In this document: positions 18,896 through 28,085 of the stretch, piece after piece
How the letters are laid out: the number at the start of each line of letters is the position of its first letter
How positions within the stretch are numbered: the first letter of the stretch is position 1
Assembly: GCA_046331665.1 (NCBI GenBank)
Contig: JAXLQK010000012.1
Coordinates: forward strand, 146,207 to 210,206
Origin: CAWBAT01 sp046331665
GTDB taxonomy: Bacteria; Acidobacteriota; Terriglobia; Versatilivoradales; Versatilivoraceae
DNA: 64,000 nucleotides
Direction of reading: 5' to 3'
Translations under genes and position numbers: made by a program
The notes under the pieces: model-generated
Told to the model about the DNA's origin: nothing
What the model saw: only the letters and a program-made list of their open reading frames with translations
Databases searched by the model: none

Positions 18896-20074
18896 ATGAT
18901 CGAAGATGCAATGCTGAAGAACCCCGCCATCTCGGGACTCCAAAAACGATTTTTTGCGGTGGGAGGACTATTTCTCACATTGTGTCTGGGCGGGGCGATA
19001 TCTCACCCTGACCAGTTTTTCCGGTCCTACCTGTTTGCCTTTGTTTTTTGGAGCAGCATCCCGCTGGGATCCCTGGCGATATTAATGCTTCAATATCTTA
19101 CCGGAGGAGCTTGGGGCATGATGATCAGGCGGCTCCTTGAGGCCTCAACTCGCTCCATTCCCTGGATGGCAGCTCTGTTTGTGCCTATCCTTTTTGGGAT
19201 GCGCCATCTCTATGAATGGGCGCAGCCTGAAAAAGTGAGAGTGGACAAGATCCTACAGCACAAAGCACTTTATTTGAATATCCCCTTCTTCGTTGCGAGA
19301 ACCGTTTTCTATTTCCTGGTTTGGTATGCACTCGTCCGGTTGTTCGATCAGTGGTCCAGGCGTCAAGATGAAAAAAAGCCGGCCCCCTCAAAGCTCGATG
19401 CAGAGGGGCTTAGTGGTCCGGGTTTGGTGATCTTCGGGGCGACGATGACCTTTGCTTCCTTCGACTGGGTGATGTCTCTGGAGCCGCATTGGTACTCCAC
19501 GATGTTTGGCTTGTACATCATGGTGGGGCAGACACTGACCACCTTCGCGTTTACCATTCTGGTTCTGATCCTACTGTCGAAGAGAAAACCCATGTCTGAA
19601 GCCTTGACGCCAGAACACCTGCATGACCTGGGAAAACTGACGCTCGCCTTTGTCATGATTTGGGCCTACCTCGCCTTTTCCCAGTTCTTGATCATCTGGT
19701 CTGGAAATTTGCCTGAAGAAACCCCTTATTACTTGAAACGTTTGGCCGGAGGTTGGGGGTGGCTGCAAATCGCCTTGATTCTGTTTCATTTCGCGCTTCC
19801 CTTTATTCTCCTCCTTTCCCGAAGCCTTAAGAAGGCTCCGCGGCAGTTGCTGAAGGTCGTTGCCTTGATCCTTGTGATGCGGCTGGTAGACCTTTACCTG
19901 CAGATTGCTCCGGCATCACATGGCGCGCACTTTCAAGTTCATTGGATGGATCTGGCAGCCCTCCTGGGAATTGGAGGCGTGTTCCTGGGCTTCTTTATCC
20001 GAAGCCTGATGTCTCGACCGATACTTCCGCTTCATGATCCAGCGTTTGAGGAGGCGTTACACAGTGGCCACTAA
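18896..20074 (+). CDS. actF: ActF, membrane subunit of ACIII
   Basis: A 392-residue polytopic membrane protein, about ten hydrophobic segments, matching ActF (a shortened relative of ActC). Notable segments are SYLFAFVFWSSIPLGSLAI, WGMMIRRLLEASTRSIP, FGATMTFASFDWVMSLEPHWYSTMFG (near 180-205) and AHFQVHWMDLAALLGIGG near the C-terminus. The start may be TTG 18890 (gap of five bases from GAGGAG) or ATG 18896 (gap of eleven); I give the ATG. It ends inside the next small gene with an 11-base overlap. Confidence 0.9.
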   Translation: MIEDAMLKNPAISGLQKRFFAVGGLFLTLCLGGAISHPDQFFRSYLFAFVFWSSIPLGSLAILMLQYLTGGAWGMMIRRLLEASTRSIPWMAALFVPILFGMRHLYEWAQPEKVRVDKILQHKALYLNIPFFVARTVFYFLVWYALVRLFDQWSRRQDEKKPAPSKLDAEGLSGPGLVIFGATMTFASFDWVMSLEPHWYSTMFGLYIMVGQTLTTFAFTILVLILLSKRKPMSEALTPEHLHDLGKLTLAFVMIWAYLAFSQFLIIWSGNLPEETPYYLKRLAGGWGWLQIALILFHFALPFILLLSRSLKKAPRQLLKVVALILVMRLVDLYLQIAPASHGAHFQVHWMDLAALLGIGGVFLGFFIRSLMSRPILPLHDPAFEEALHSGH

Positions 20075-20552
20075 GCACGGGAAGACGGAAGATCACGCGC
20101 CGGGAATTCATCACGAAGTAACCGATGTCAGCGCCGGGCCCATCACCTATTTTGCACTCGGTCTGGTTGTACTTCTTCTGGCGACGCTCGTTTCCGTAAA
20201 GGGGTTGTTTAGTCTCCTGGATCAAGAGGCTAGTCGTTCGGACCCCCAATTGTCCGGAGTGGCGACCGAGCGTCCAAAACTTCCCCCACTGCCAAGGCTC
20301 GAAGTCGATCCCGTCTCGGTTCGAACTCAAGTTCTCCAAAGTGAAAAGTCATACCTCGAGAGCTATGGATGGATCGACCAGAAGCAAGGAATCGCACGGG
20401 TCCCGATCCAGCGAGCGATGGAACTGCTTGCCAGCAGAGCATCGTCAATGACGGAGCGGATCGACACGAAAAGAATCTCCGTGTCAGTTCCAAAGGTGGA
20501 AGGTGTCACTGTTGGGAACGCCCTGCAAGGAATAAAAGCCAAGAACCCATGA
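20064..20552 (+). CDS. single-pass membrane protein between actF and SCO
   Basis: A 162-residue protein with one membrane helix (ITYFALGLVVLLLATLVSV, near 30-48) and an extracytoplasmic C-terminal part. There it has YLESYGWIDQKQGIARVPIQRAMELL, a pattern I recall from small proteins that accompany ACIII or cytochrome oxidase operons; no function is established. GTG 20064 is preferred because GAGGAGG stands nine bases upstream. ATG 20034 would lie 41 bases inside actF. The stop overlaps the SCO start (ATGA). Position suggests an assembly or linker factor of the ACIII-oxidase assembly. That is inference. Confidence 0.8.
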   Translation: MATKHGKTEDHAPGIHHEVTDVSAGPITYFALGLVVLLLATLVSVKGLFSLLDQEASRSDPQLSGVATERPKLPPLPRLEVDPVSVRTQVLQSEKSYLESYGWIDQKQGIARVPIQRAMELLASRASSMTERIDTKRISVSVPKVEGVTVGNALQGIKAKNP

Positions 20553-21430
20553 ACCCGATCAGCATTCTTCGCCATGGTCATCCTCTGAGCATTTTGCGTT
20601 TCAAGAGGCTTTTCGTTTGCGCGATGGTCATTTTCCAGGGTGGGACCCTGATGGCAGAGGCTTATCAACCAGCCCCCAACCAACTTCCGGAGGCCGTGCG
20701 GAACGTCGGGATCGATCAGCGGCTTAATGAACAGATCCCGTTGGATTTGATTTTTAGAGATGAAGATGGAAAAGCCGTCAGCCTCGGAGATTACTTTCAC
20801 GACAAACCGGTCCTTTTAACCCTTGTCTATCATGAATGCCCGATGCTCTGCAGTGAAGTGCTGGATGGCCTGCTGCGCACCTTGCGTGTCTTGAAATTCA
20901 ATGTGGGGAAGGAATTTGACGTCATCACCGTAAGCTTTAATCCCGAGGAAGAGGCAAGTCTTGCAAAATCCGTCAAAGAGACATACCTGAAACGTTATAA
21001 GCGGGAGGGTGCTGAAGCGGGCTGGCACTTTTTGACGGGAGAACAGCCTTCCATTGAGAAGCTGACTCGCGCGGTGGGCTTTCGTTACGGCTATGATTCG
21101 GCAAAGAAACTCTATATTCATGCCGCCGGGATCATGATAGTGACTCCACAGGGCCGGTTATCCCGTTATTTCTATGGGATTGAGTTTCCTCCCAAAGACC
21201 TTCGCTTGGGTTTGGTGGAAGCCTCTCAAAACAAGATTGGGTCGGTGGTCGATCAAGTCCTGCTCTACTGTTACCATTACGATCCGGCGACGGGAACGTA
21301 TGGTTTTGTCATCATGACGATTGTTCGGCTGATCGGAATAGCTTTCGTGCTCGCGATGGGGATTGCCATCGTGCTGTTGTTGCGCCGCGAACGCAAAGAC
21401 CTTGCCTTTATCAATAAACCCGTATCATGA
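20549..21430 (+). CDS. SCO1/SenC family copper chaperone
   Basis: A 293-residue SCO protein, a membrane-anchored thioredoxin-fold copper chaperone that loads the CuA site of cytochrome oxidase subunit II. A signal/anchor (RLFVCAMVIFQGGTLMAEA) is followed by the thioredoxin fold with the copper-binding pair CPMLC (near residue 96-100) and the third ligand His in YIHAAGIMIV (near 192). A second hydrophobic helix closes the protein (IVRLIGIAFVLAMGIAIVLLL). The ATG at 20549 overlaps the preceding stop by four bases. The frame is open upstream, but nothing SCO-like lies there. Its place directly before ctaC fits the CuA-loading role. Confidence 0.93.
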   Translation: MNPISILRHGHPLSILRFKRLFVCAMVIFQGGTLMAEAYQPAPNQLPEAVRNVGIDQRLNEQIPLDLIFRDEDGKAVSLGDYFHDKPVLLTLVYHECPMLCSEVLDGLLRTLRVLKFNVGKEFDVITVSFNPEEEASLAKSVKETYLKRYKREGAEAGWHFLTGEQPSIEKLTRAVGFRYGYDSAKKLYIHAAGIMIVTPQGRLSRYFYGIEFPPKDLRLGLVEASQNKIGSVVDQVLLYCYHYDPATGTYGFVIMTIVRLIGIAFVLAMGIAIVLLLRRERKDLAFINKPVS

Positions 21431-21456
21431 ATTAGGATTCGACACGCGACTTCATT

Positions 21457-22461
21457 ATGTTTTCACAACTTCCCTTATTTCCTGATCAGGCATCGACAAT
21501 GGCCGCAGAGGTCGACCATCTTTATATTTTCCTCTGCCTGGTCACCGTTTTCTTTTCCACTCTGATCGCAGGACTCCTCCTCTTTTTTGCCATTCGATTT
21601 CGCCGCCGGTCAGAAGTGGAGCTCCCGGAGCCGGTGACGGGCTCCACAACCTTGGAAACTTTGTGGACCGTCATTCCCACGCTGATCCTCGTGGTGATCT
21701 TTCTGTGGAGCGCAAGAATTTACTTTTCGCTTTCACGTCCTCCTTCCGATGCCATGCCCATTTATGTCGTCGGAAAGCAATGGATGTGGAAATTGCAGCA
21801 CTTGGAAGGGCAGAGAGAGATTAACGAACTCCATATCCCCGTCAACCGGGATGTCCGGCTCATTATGTCCTCGGAAGACGTCATTCACAGCTTTTATGTC
21901 CCGGCTTTTCGCGTCAAACAGGATGTGCTTCCCGGCCGCTATTCGACGATCTGGTTCAAGGCTACCCGCCCGGGGGAATATCATCTGTTTTGCGCGGAAT
22001 ACTGCGGGACCAAGCACTCGGGGATGATCGGCAAAGTGGTCGTGATGGAGCCTGCCGACTTTCAAAATTGGCTCAGTGGCGGATCGCGCGAGGAGTCCAT
22101 GCAAGCGAGGGGTGAACGCCTCTTTCAAAATTTTTCCTGTGTGAATTGCCATCGCCCCGATGGAAAAGGCCGAGGTCCGGCGCTTGAAGGCATTTATGGC
22201 AAACCCGTGCGACTGCAAACTGGCCAGACCGTCCTCGTCGACGAGAACTATCTGCGAGAATCCATCTTAAGTCCAGGACTCAAAGTTGTTCAGGGATATC
22301 AACCGGTGATGCCCATGTTTCAAGGATTGATTAATGAAGAAGGATTAGCCCAGATTCTGGCGTATCTCAAATCTCTTTCCCCTCAAGCTCCGGAATCTAA
22401 GGACGTGAAGGCCTCAAAGTCTTCGGAACGTCCCCATGAAAGAGAGAAACAGAACCCATGA
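21457..22461 (+). CDS. ctaC: cytochrome c oxidase subunit II with fused cytochrome c (caa3-type)
   Basis: A 334-residue subunit II. Two N-terminal helices (residues 20-50 and 70-95) are followed by the CuA cupredoxin domain with the ligands in HSFYVPAFRVKQDVLPGR and FCAEYCGTKHSGM (near 140-195: His, two Cys, His, Met, and the bridging Glu). A cytochrome c domain is fused at the C-terminus with CVNCH (near residue 228) and VMPMF as probable Met ligand. This fusion defines caa3 oxidases, which accept electrons without soluble cytochrome c. Its last codons overlap ctaD by four bases. Confidence 0.95.
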   Translation: MFSQLPLFPDQASTMAAEVDHLYIFLCLVTVFFSTLIAGLLLFFAIRFRRRSEVELPEPVTGSTTLETLWTVIPTLILVVIFLWSARIYFSLSRPPSDAMPIYVVGKQWMWKLQHLEGQREINELHIPVNRDVRLIMSSEDVIHSFYVPAFRVKQDVLPGRYSTIWFKATRPGEYHLFCAEYCGTKHSGMIGKVVVMEPADFQNWLSGGSREESMQARGERLFQNFSCVNCHRPDGKGRGPALEGIYGKPVRLQTGQTVLVDENYLRESILSPGLKVVQGYQPVMPMFQGLINEEGLAQILAYLKSLSPQAPESKDVKASKSSERPHEREKQNP

Positions 22462-24087
22462 GTACCTTAACTGCCCCGATTGTCCCTGTGGAGACCAAGG
22501 AAGATTACCTGAATTCTCGTTACGGGATTCGATCGTGGCTTCTTACTACGGATCACAAACGCATCGCCCTCCTCTACTTGATGTCGATCACTTTCTTTTT
22601 CTTCCTGGGAGGAATCTTTGCGGTCCTCATTCGACTGGAATTGTTGACCCCGCAGGGCGATTTCGTTCAGGCAGAAACCTATAACAAGCTGTTCACCATG
22701 CACGGGGTCATCATGATTTTCTTCTTTCTCATCCCTTCCATTCCGGCGTCACTCGGGAACTTCCTGGTGCCGATGATGGTTGGAGCGAAAGACTTGGCGT
22801 TTCCCCGCATCAATCTCTTAAGTTGGTACATTTATGTGGTGGGCGGATTATTCACTCTCGGGGCGGTCATTGCCGGGGGGGTGGACACGGGATGGACGTT
22901 CTACACTCCTTATAGCACGACGTATTCAAATGGCTATGTGATCGCGACGGGAGTTGGAGCCTTCATTACGGGATTCTCCTCCATCCTGACCGGGTTGAAT
23001 TTTATTGTCACCATCCACAAAATGCGAGCTCCGGGGCTGACCTGGTTCCGCCTGCCTCTCTTTATCTGGGCGCATTACGCGGCCAGCCTGATTATGATGC
23101 TGGGGACTCCAGTGGTTGCGATCACCCTGGTACTACTCGCTCTGGAGCGGGCCTTTCATATCGGTATTTTCGATCCCGCTTTGGGCGGAGACCCGGTCCT
23201 CTTTCAACATTTGTTTTGGTTTTACTCCCACCCTGCCGTTTACATCATGATCCTGCCGGCCATGGGTGTCATCAGCGAACTGGTGTCCTGCTTCTCGCGA
23301 AAGTATATTTTCGGCTACCATTTCGTGGCTTATTCCAGCATCGGGATAGCGGTCCTCGGCTTTCTGGTTTGGGGACACCATATGTTTGTGAGTGGTCAAT
23401 CCGTTTATGCAGGTCTGATTTTTTCCATGTTGAGTTTCCTCGTGGCGATTCCTTCGGCCATCAAAGTGTTCAATTGGACAGCGACGCTTTATAAAGGATC
23501 CATTTCGTTTCAATCTCCGATGCTCTATGCGTTTGGTTTTCTCGGTCTGTTTACCATCGGCGGCCTGACCGGTCTCTTCCTGGCGGCGGTGGGGCTGGAC
23601 GTCCATGTTCACGACACCTATTTTGTAGTGGCCCATTTCCACTACATCATGGTGGGAGGAACCGTCATGGCGTATATGGGAGGACTCCATTACTGGTGGC
23701 CGAAGATTTCAGGCCGGCTCTATCCGGAGGGGTGGGCGAAATTTTCGGCGTTGGTGGTCTTTGTCGGATTTAACCTGACGTTCTTTCCTCAGTTCATCCT
23801 GGATATCTGGGAATGCCGAGACGGTATCATGCCTATCCTGAAGAGTTCCAGGTGCTGAACGTGATGTCATCGGCAGGAGCTTCAATCTTGGGATTGGTTA
23901 TCTGATCCCGATGATCTATTTGATTTGGTCGCTTCGCTACGGCCCGCAAGCATCGGCGAATCCATGGGGGGCGACAGGACTGGAGTGGCGGACCCCTTCT
24001 CCACCACCCACCGAGAATTTTAGAGAAATTCCGGTCGTCACCGAAGGGCCATATGAATACTCCATCAGGGAGATTAAAGTTGTCTGA
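22458..24087 (+). CDS. ctaD: cytochrome c oxidase subunit I, A2-type (two frameshifts near 3' end)
   Basis: The heme a/a3-CuB catalytic subunit, about 543 residues when restored. The 12-helix core has FTMHGVIMIFFF (heme a His), WFYSHPAVYIMILP (CuB His and the YSHP motif of A2-type oxidases, which lack the A1 glutamate), GHHMFVSGQ (CuB His pair) and HDTYFVVAHFHYIMVGG (heme ligands). The frame read from 22458 ends early at 23858. In the next frames the text continues as GMPRRYHAYPEEFQVLNVMSSAGASILG (from 23813) and GYLIPMIYLIWSLRYG through to IREIKVV with stop at 24085-24087. Both shifts (near 23811 and 23895) are one lost base. The last 35 bases overlap ctaE if its ATG is used. Confidence 0.9.
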
Positions 24088-24739
24088 ACTGCATTCAAAC
24101 GCATACCCTGGGCTTGCGCATCATTTCGACACGGTAGAACAACAGCGCGAATCCACATCCCTCGGCATGTGGGTTTTCCTCGCCCAGGAAGTCATGTTTT
24201 TCGGCGGCCTTTTCCTCGCCTATCTTGTGTATCGAAACGCCTACCCGATCGCTTTTGCCGAAGCCAGCCATCATCTGAGTGTTCCGTTGGGTGGCACGAA
24301 TACGGTCGTGTTGATTTCCAGCAGTCTCACCATTGCCCTGGCTGTCTACGCTGCGGAAACCGGAAAGCGCCGAATGCTCATGTCATGCCTGCTCCTGACG
24401 TTATTTCTGGGGCTCGCGTTTTTGGGGATTAAGACCGTTGAATATCACGATAAGTACGTCCATCATTTGATCCCGGGATTGGGATTTTCCTACCATGGCC
24501 CCCATGCCCCGCAAGCCCGGATTTTCTTTGGTCTTTATTTCGTCATGACGGGAATGCATGCCTTGCATATGATTATCGGAATGGGATTGTTGGTGTGGCT
24601 GATGGTGCTGACGCAAAAAGGGCGATTCAGTCCTGAATACAATTCACCCGTTGAACTTTTCGGGCTGTACTGGCATTTTGTGGATATTGTTTGGATTTTT
24701 CTTTTTCCCCTGCTCTACTTAATTGGTTTGCATGCGTAG
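24053..24739 (+). CDS. ctaE: cytochrome c oxidase subunit III
   Basis: A 228-residue seven-helix (here about five to seven segments) subunit III. The characteristic start of the core is HHFDTVEQQRESTSLGMWVFLAQEVMFFGGLFLAYLVYR (residues 23-61; shown in pieces), with the TNTVVLISSSLTIALAV helix following and the ending FGLYWHFVDIVWIFLFPLLYL. These hold the lipid-binding His/Glu and the FWHFVD-like signature. ATG 24053 overlaps the restored ctaD. TTG 24080, eight bases after gggaga, is an equally good start and would give almost no overlap. The subunit stabilises the oxidase core. Confidence 0.93.
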   Translation: MNTPSGRLKLSELHSNAYPGLAHHFDTVEQQRESTSLGMWVFLAQEVMFFGGLFLAYLVYRNAYPIAFAEASHHLSVPLGGTNTVVLISSSLTIALAVYAAETGKRRMLMSCLLLTLFLGLAFLGIKTVEYHDKYVHHLIPGLGFSYHGPHAPQARIFFGLYFVMTGMHALHMIIGMGLLVWLMVLTQKGRFSPEYNSPVELFGLYWHFVDIVWIFLFPLLYLIGLHA

Positions 24740-24809
24740 CTCCATGAGGAATGGGTTGTTGCCTTCCGTTCCTTGGACTCTATTTATGTAACCGAAATCT
24801 AATAAACCG

Positions 24810-25109
24810 ATGTCTGAAAAGATCGTACCCCTGCGAATTTATTTTATCGTTTTTGCGGCCTTAATGGTTTTGACGGCCGTGACCATTTTTGTTTCATACC
24901 ATGACATGGGCCCGCTTAATAATGTGGTCGCCTTGACCATTGCGGTCACCAAGGCCACTCTCGTTATTCTCTACTTCATGCATGTTCGCTATAGTCCCAG
25001 CCTCACAAAATTGGTAGCGGCCGGCTCCTTTCTCTGGTTAGTCATCCTGCTGTCAATTACGATGATGGACTATATTTCCAGAGATTGGCTCGCATTCGTT
25101 ATCCGATAG
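24810..25109 (+). CDS. ctaF: cytochrome c oxidase subunit IV-like
   Basis: A 99-residue membrane protein with three hydrophobic segments (residues 8-30, 37-60 and 68-92). KATLVILYFMHVRYSPSLTKL in the middle is the hallmark of prokaryotic subunit IV (COX4_pro). It is the last gene of the respiratory operon, 70 bases after ctaE. A short hairpin (25113-25129, seven base pairs with a three-base loop) lies just after the stop but lacks a clear T tract. Confidence 0.9.
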   Translation: MSEKIVPLRIYFIVFAALMVLTAVTIFVSYHDMGPLNNVVALTIAVTKATLVILYFMHVRYSPSLTKLVAAGSFLWLVILLSITMMDYISRDWLAFVIR

Positions 25110-25213
25110 GGGAAGGCTGGAACAGCTTTTCGCATTATCGAGTTGTTCGGAGCCGAACTCGCTTGCCAGAAACCGGGAGTAAAGAAGGTCCCAAAATTCT
25201 TGCGATCTAAGGG

Positions 25214-25999
25214 ATGCGCATGAAACATAAAGAGCTCAAGAACAAACCACTCATTGAAGCCCAGGTTGAAATCCACTGGGGCCAGGGGGAGTTGGGCGCG
25301 GATGGGATCAAGACCGACCCTTACTACAAAATGACCCTGGGACGGTTTTATGAAAGGGTGATGAATACCTACCCGGTGCATGAGATCCTTCCGGCGGCCA
25401 AGTTTCCGGAAACCATGGTGTATCACACGGCACAGCATCTCTTCCGAGTCGGCCATGAAAAGTGGCCCGCCCTCCAGATTGGCCCCGGAATCTTATCCAT
25501 TCACACGAGGCAGGAATACCTCTGGGAAGACCTGGCGGCGAAAGCTCAGGACGCGTTGGAGCAATTGTTGGATGCTTACCCCAAAATGGCGGAATTGAGA
25601 ATCGAGGCCCTGCGACTCCATTATATCGATGCGGTCCATCTCGACTTTACCCGAGAGAATGTTCTCCAGTTCTTGCGGGACAAATTCAAAACTCATATCG
25701 AGCTTCCACCTTCGCTGTTTTTCGATGGGCACGTGAACAGCCGCCCGAAAAGCTTCTCCTGGGAGGCAAGCTTTGAAGAAGACCAGCCGGAAGGCACGAT
25801 CACCGTTCGATTCTCGACTGGCGAGCGAGACGCCCGTCCCGCTCTTCTTTGGGAGACGATTGTGGAATCGTCCTCCCGCCAGTTGCCACCTCTTCCCAGT
25901 GGCATGGGAAATTGGCTGAGTCAAGCCCACGCCTTGACGGAAGATTGGTTCTTCAAATTCATTGAAGGGGATTTGGAGAAAGATTTTGCAGGAGATTAA
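25214..25999 (+). CDS. TIGR04255 family protein
   Basis: A 261-residue protein that resembles TIGR04255 proteins, which are sporadically distributed and of unknown function. Supporting text includes KNKPLIEAQVEIHW at the start, WPALQIGPGILSIHT near 90-105, LRLHYIDAVHLDF near 135-150, and a C-terminal LSQAHALTEDWFFKFIEG. No signal peptide or membrane segment. Two start codons are possible (ATG 25214 and 25220). It stands alone on the plus strand after the oxidase operon and is convergent with the aminotransferase gene. Confidence 0.7.
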   Translation: MRMKHKELKNKPLIEAQVEIHWGQGELGADGIKTDPYYKMTLGRFYERVMNTYPVHEILPAAKFPETMVYHTAQHLFRVGHEKWPALQIGPGILSIHTRQEYLWEDLAAKAQDALEQLLDAYPKMAELRIEALRLHYIDAVHLDFTRENVLQFLRDKFKTHIELPPSLFFDGHVNSRPKSFSWEASFEEDQPEGTITVRFSTGERDARPALLWETIVESSSRQLPPLPSGMGNWLSQAHALTEDWFFKFIEGDLEKDFAGD

Positions 26000-26138
26000 G
26001 TGCATCCCTTCCTCCTCCCGCAAGAAAGGGACTTTCTCCCTTTCACCCTCTCGACAACTCACCACACCTTGCAAAGTCCTCCCCTTTTTCTGTGTCTCTG
26101 CGGAGGGCTGAGAAGGGGTAATTCCTGCTCAGTTAGAT

Positions 26139-27239
26139 TTAGCGGAAGAATTCTCGGACCGCCGAAATAACGGCTTCGACTTCGGCATCTTCCATTTCCG
26201 GGAAGATGGGCAAGGAGAGAATTTCCTGGCTGACCGCCTCGGAGACGGCATACGACTGCGGGAGAGCCGGCCACTGGCGGAATGCAGGCTGAAGAGGCAG
26301 TGGCTTTGGGTAATGGATGGCGGAAGAGATATCACGCGCCTTCAGGAAAGAAGCCAGCGAATCACGCCGCAAAGTCCGGAGGGAGTATTGATTGAAAACA
26401 TGCCGCACATGGGGAAGACGGAGTGGCGTAACCAGATCCAATCCTTGCCACGCCAGATGATACGTTTCGGCAATTTGAATGCGGCGTTTCGTCCAGGATT
26501 CAAGATGGCGCAGTTTCACTCTTAAAATAGCCGCCTGCAGAGTGTCTAGACGACTATTTATGCCAAGAATTTCGTGTTGATATCGCTTCTTGGAGCCGTG
26601 TACTGAAATCATTCGACAGCGTTCAGCCAAATGGTCATCGTTGGTCACAATGGCTCCCCCATCCCCATAGGCCCCGAGATTCTTGCTGGGGAAAAAGCTA
26701 AAGCAACCGAGCCGCCCCATCGTTCCAGCCGGCCTCCCCTTATAGCTGGCACCGATGGCTTGGGCAGCATCCTCGATTACCGCTATCCCATGCGCTTCGG
26801 CAATGGCAAGAATAGGGTCCATTTCCACCGGTTGTCCAAAAAGATGCACAGGAACCAACGCCTTCGTCCTGGGAGTGAGGCTGGATTCGACCTGCGCCAC
26901 ATCCAGATTAAACGTTCGAGAGTCAATATCAACGTAGACAGGTCTTGCGCCCAGCAGAAGAATGGTTTCCACAGTGGCTGCAAACGAGAAGGATGGAGTC
27001 ATCACTTCATCGCCAGGACCGATCCCCAAGGCCATCAGGGCGATTTGCAAGGCATCAGTGCCCGAACCACAGCCAATGACGTGTTGCACATGGAGATAGG
27101 AGGCAAGATCGAACTCAAATTCTTTGACGGGACTGCCCAGGATGAATTCGGTGGAATTCAACACTGACTGAATGGCCGCATCGATCTCGCTTTTCAACGT
27201 TTGATATTGACGGTTTAAATCCACCATCTTTATCAGCAT
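26139..27239 (-). CDS. DegT/DnrJ/EryC1/StrS family PLP aminotransferase
   Basis: A 366-residue PLP enzyme of the sugar aminotransferase family. MVDLNRQYQTLKSEI opens the protein; CGSGTDALQIALMALGIGPGDEVMTPSFSF (residues 57-86, in parts) binds the phosphate. DAAQAIGASYKG is the Asp of the PLP pyridine site, and FFPSKNLGAYGDGGAI holds the Schiff-base lysine near 183. Family members transfer an amino group to a nucleotide-linked keto sugar for cell-surface or antibiotic sugars. No other sugar-nucleotide gene is adjacent, so the substrate is open. Confidence 0.9.
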   Translation of the reverse strand: MLIKMVDLNRQYQTLKSEIDAAIQSVLNSTEFILGSPVKEFEFDLASYLHVQHVIGCGSGTDALQIALMALGIGPGDEVMTPSFSFAATVETILLLGARPVYVDIDSRTFNLDVAQVESSLTPRTKALVPVHLFGQPVEMDPILAIAEAHGIAVIEDAAQAIGASYKGRPAGTMGRLGCFSFFPSKNLGAYGDGGAIVTNDDHLAERCRMISVHGSKKRYQHEILGINSRLDTLQAAILRVKLRHLESWTKRRIQIAETYHLAWQGLDLVTPLRLPHVRHVFNQYSLRTLRRDSLASFLKARDISSAIHYPKPLPLQPAFRQWPALPQSYAVSEAVSQEILSLPIFPEMEDAEVEAVISAVREFFR

Positions 27240-27493
27240 GCGTCATCCTCCGTAGCAGCGGTAAGCGGAATCAAGAGAAAGATCCGTTGCCGAGTTTGCT
27301 GACTCTTGAATAACTGATCTTGGGGAAAATCCGTCGTCGCTTTATACCGGAAGTTCACACGCAACTCGTTGAAATCCATTGTTGGTCCAGGTGAATTTTG
27401 CTAAGGTCAATCCGTGCGAGCTGCGAACCGCGTTTGGGGTGATAAGGATCTCTGTTTTTCCCATTCTGGGGGGAGCCAAGAGATTCTCAAGAA

Positions 27494-28045
27494 ATGAATC
27501 GTCAAGTCTTCCATAAGCGTTGCTTCAAAACGTGCCTTCTTGGATTCTGCATTGCCATGGGGTTGTCCTTTTCCAGCCACGCTCAAAGTGTTCCAGAACC
27601 AAAGCGACAAGCGGAACCCTTTATTTTGCCAACCTGGGATGAGAGGGTCATTAAATCAAGCCAACTTAAAGGTCAGGTCGTATTGCTGCAATTCTTCCAG
27701 ACCGGATGCCCCGATTGTCAGGAGGAGGCTCCCGGGCTCGAGCGCCTGTATACGAAGTATGGCAAGAAGGGGTTCACTATAGTCGGGGTTTCTCATGATC
27801 GAGAAGGAGCTCCTGTCGTTGCAACCTTCGTGAAAAAATACGGTCTCACCTACCCGGTCGTTCTCGGAGACCTATCCATTGCAGTGAACTATATAGGGAT
27901 TACGCCCACCAACCCGAGTTTCCGTATCCCCTACTTGGTCCTTATCGATCGGCAGGGATTTATTGCCGGGCGATATGAAGAAGGGAAAGCCAAGGAGGCA
28001 ACAGACCTGAAGCTTCTGGAGGCTCGTATCAAGAAGCTCCTCTAA
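27494..28045 (+). CDS. TlpA-like thioredoxin-fold protein, exported
   Basis: A 183-residue exported thioredoxin-fold protein of the TlpA/AhpC-TSA type. A signal peptide (CLLGFCIAMGLSFSSHAQS) ends near residue 33. The active site is CPDC (residues 72-75), in the context LLQFFQTGCPDCQEE, and the family's cis-proline lies in FRIPYLVLID. It probably acts in the periplasm as a thiol reductant or in redox maturation of cytochromes. The direct client is unknown. It is convergent with the PpiC-type isomerase gene. Confidence 0.85.
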   Translation: MNRQVFHKRCFKTCLLGFCIAMGLSFSSHAQSVPEPKRQAEPFILPTWDERVIKSSQLKGQVVLLQFFQTGCPDCQEEAPGLERLYTKYGKKGFTIVGVSHDREGAPVVATFVKKYGLTYPVVLGDLSIAVNYIGITPTNPSFRIPYLVLIDRQGFIAGRYEEGKAKEATDLKLLEARIKKLL

Positions 28046-28085
28046 GAAGTTCGAGTCAACGATTTCTTGAGCGACATCGCGCTGT

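Noticed and set aside
25113..25130. Short hairpin after ctaF as terminator
   Set aside because: Only seven pairs with one G-U and no T run beyond the stem.
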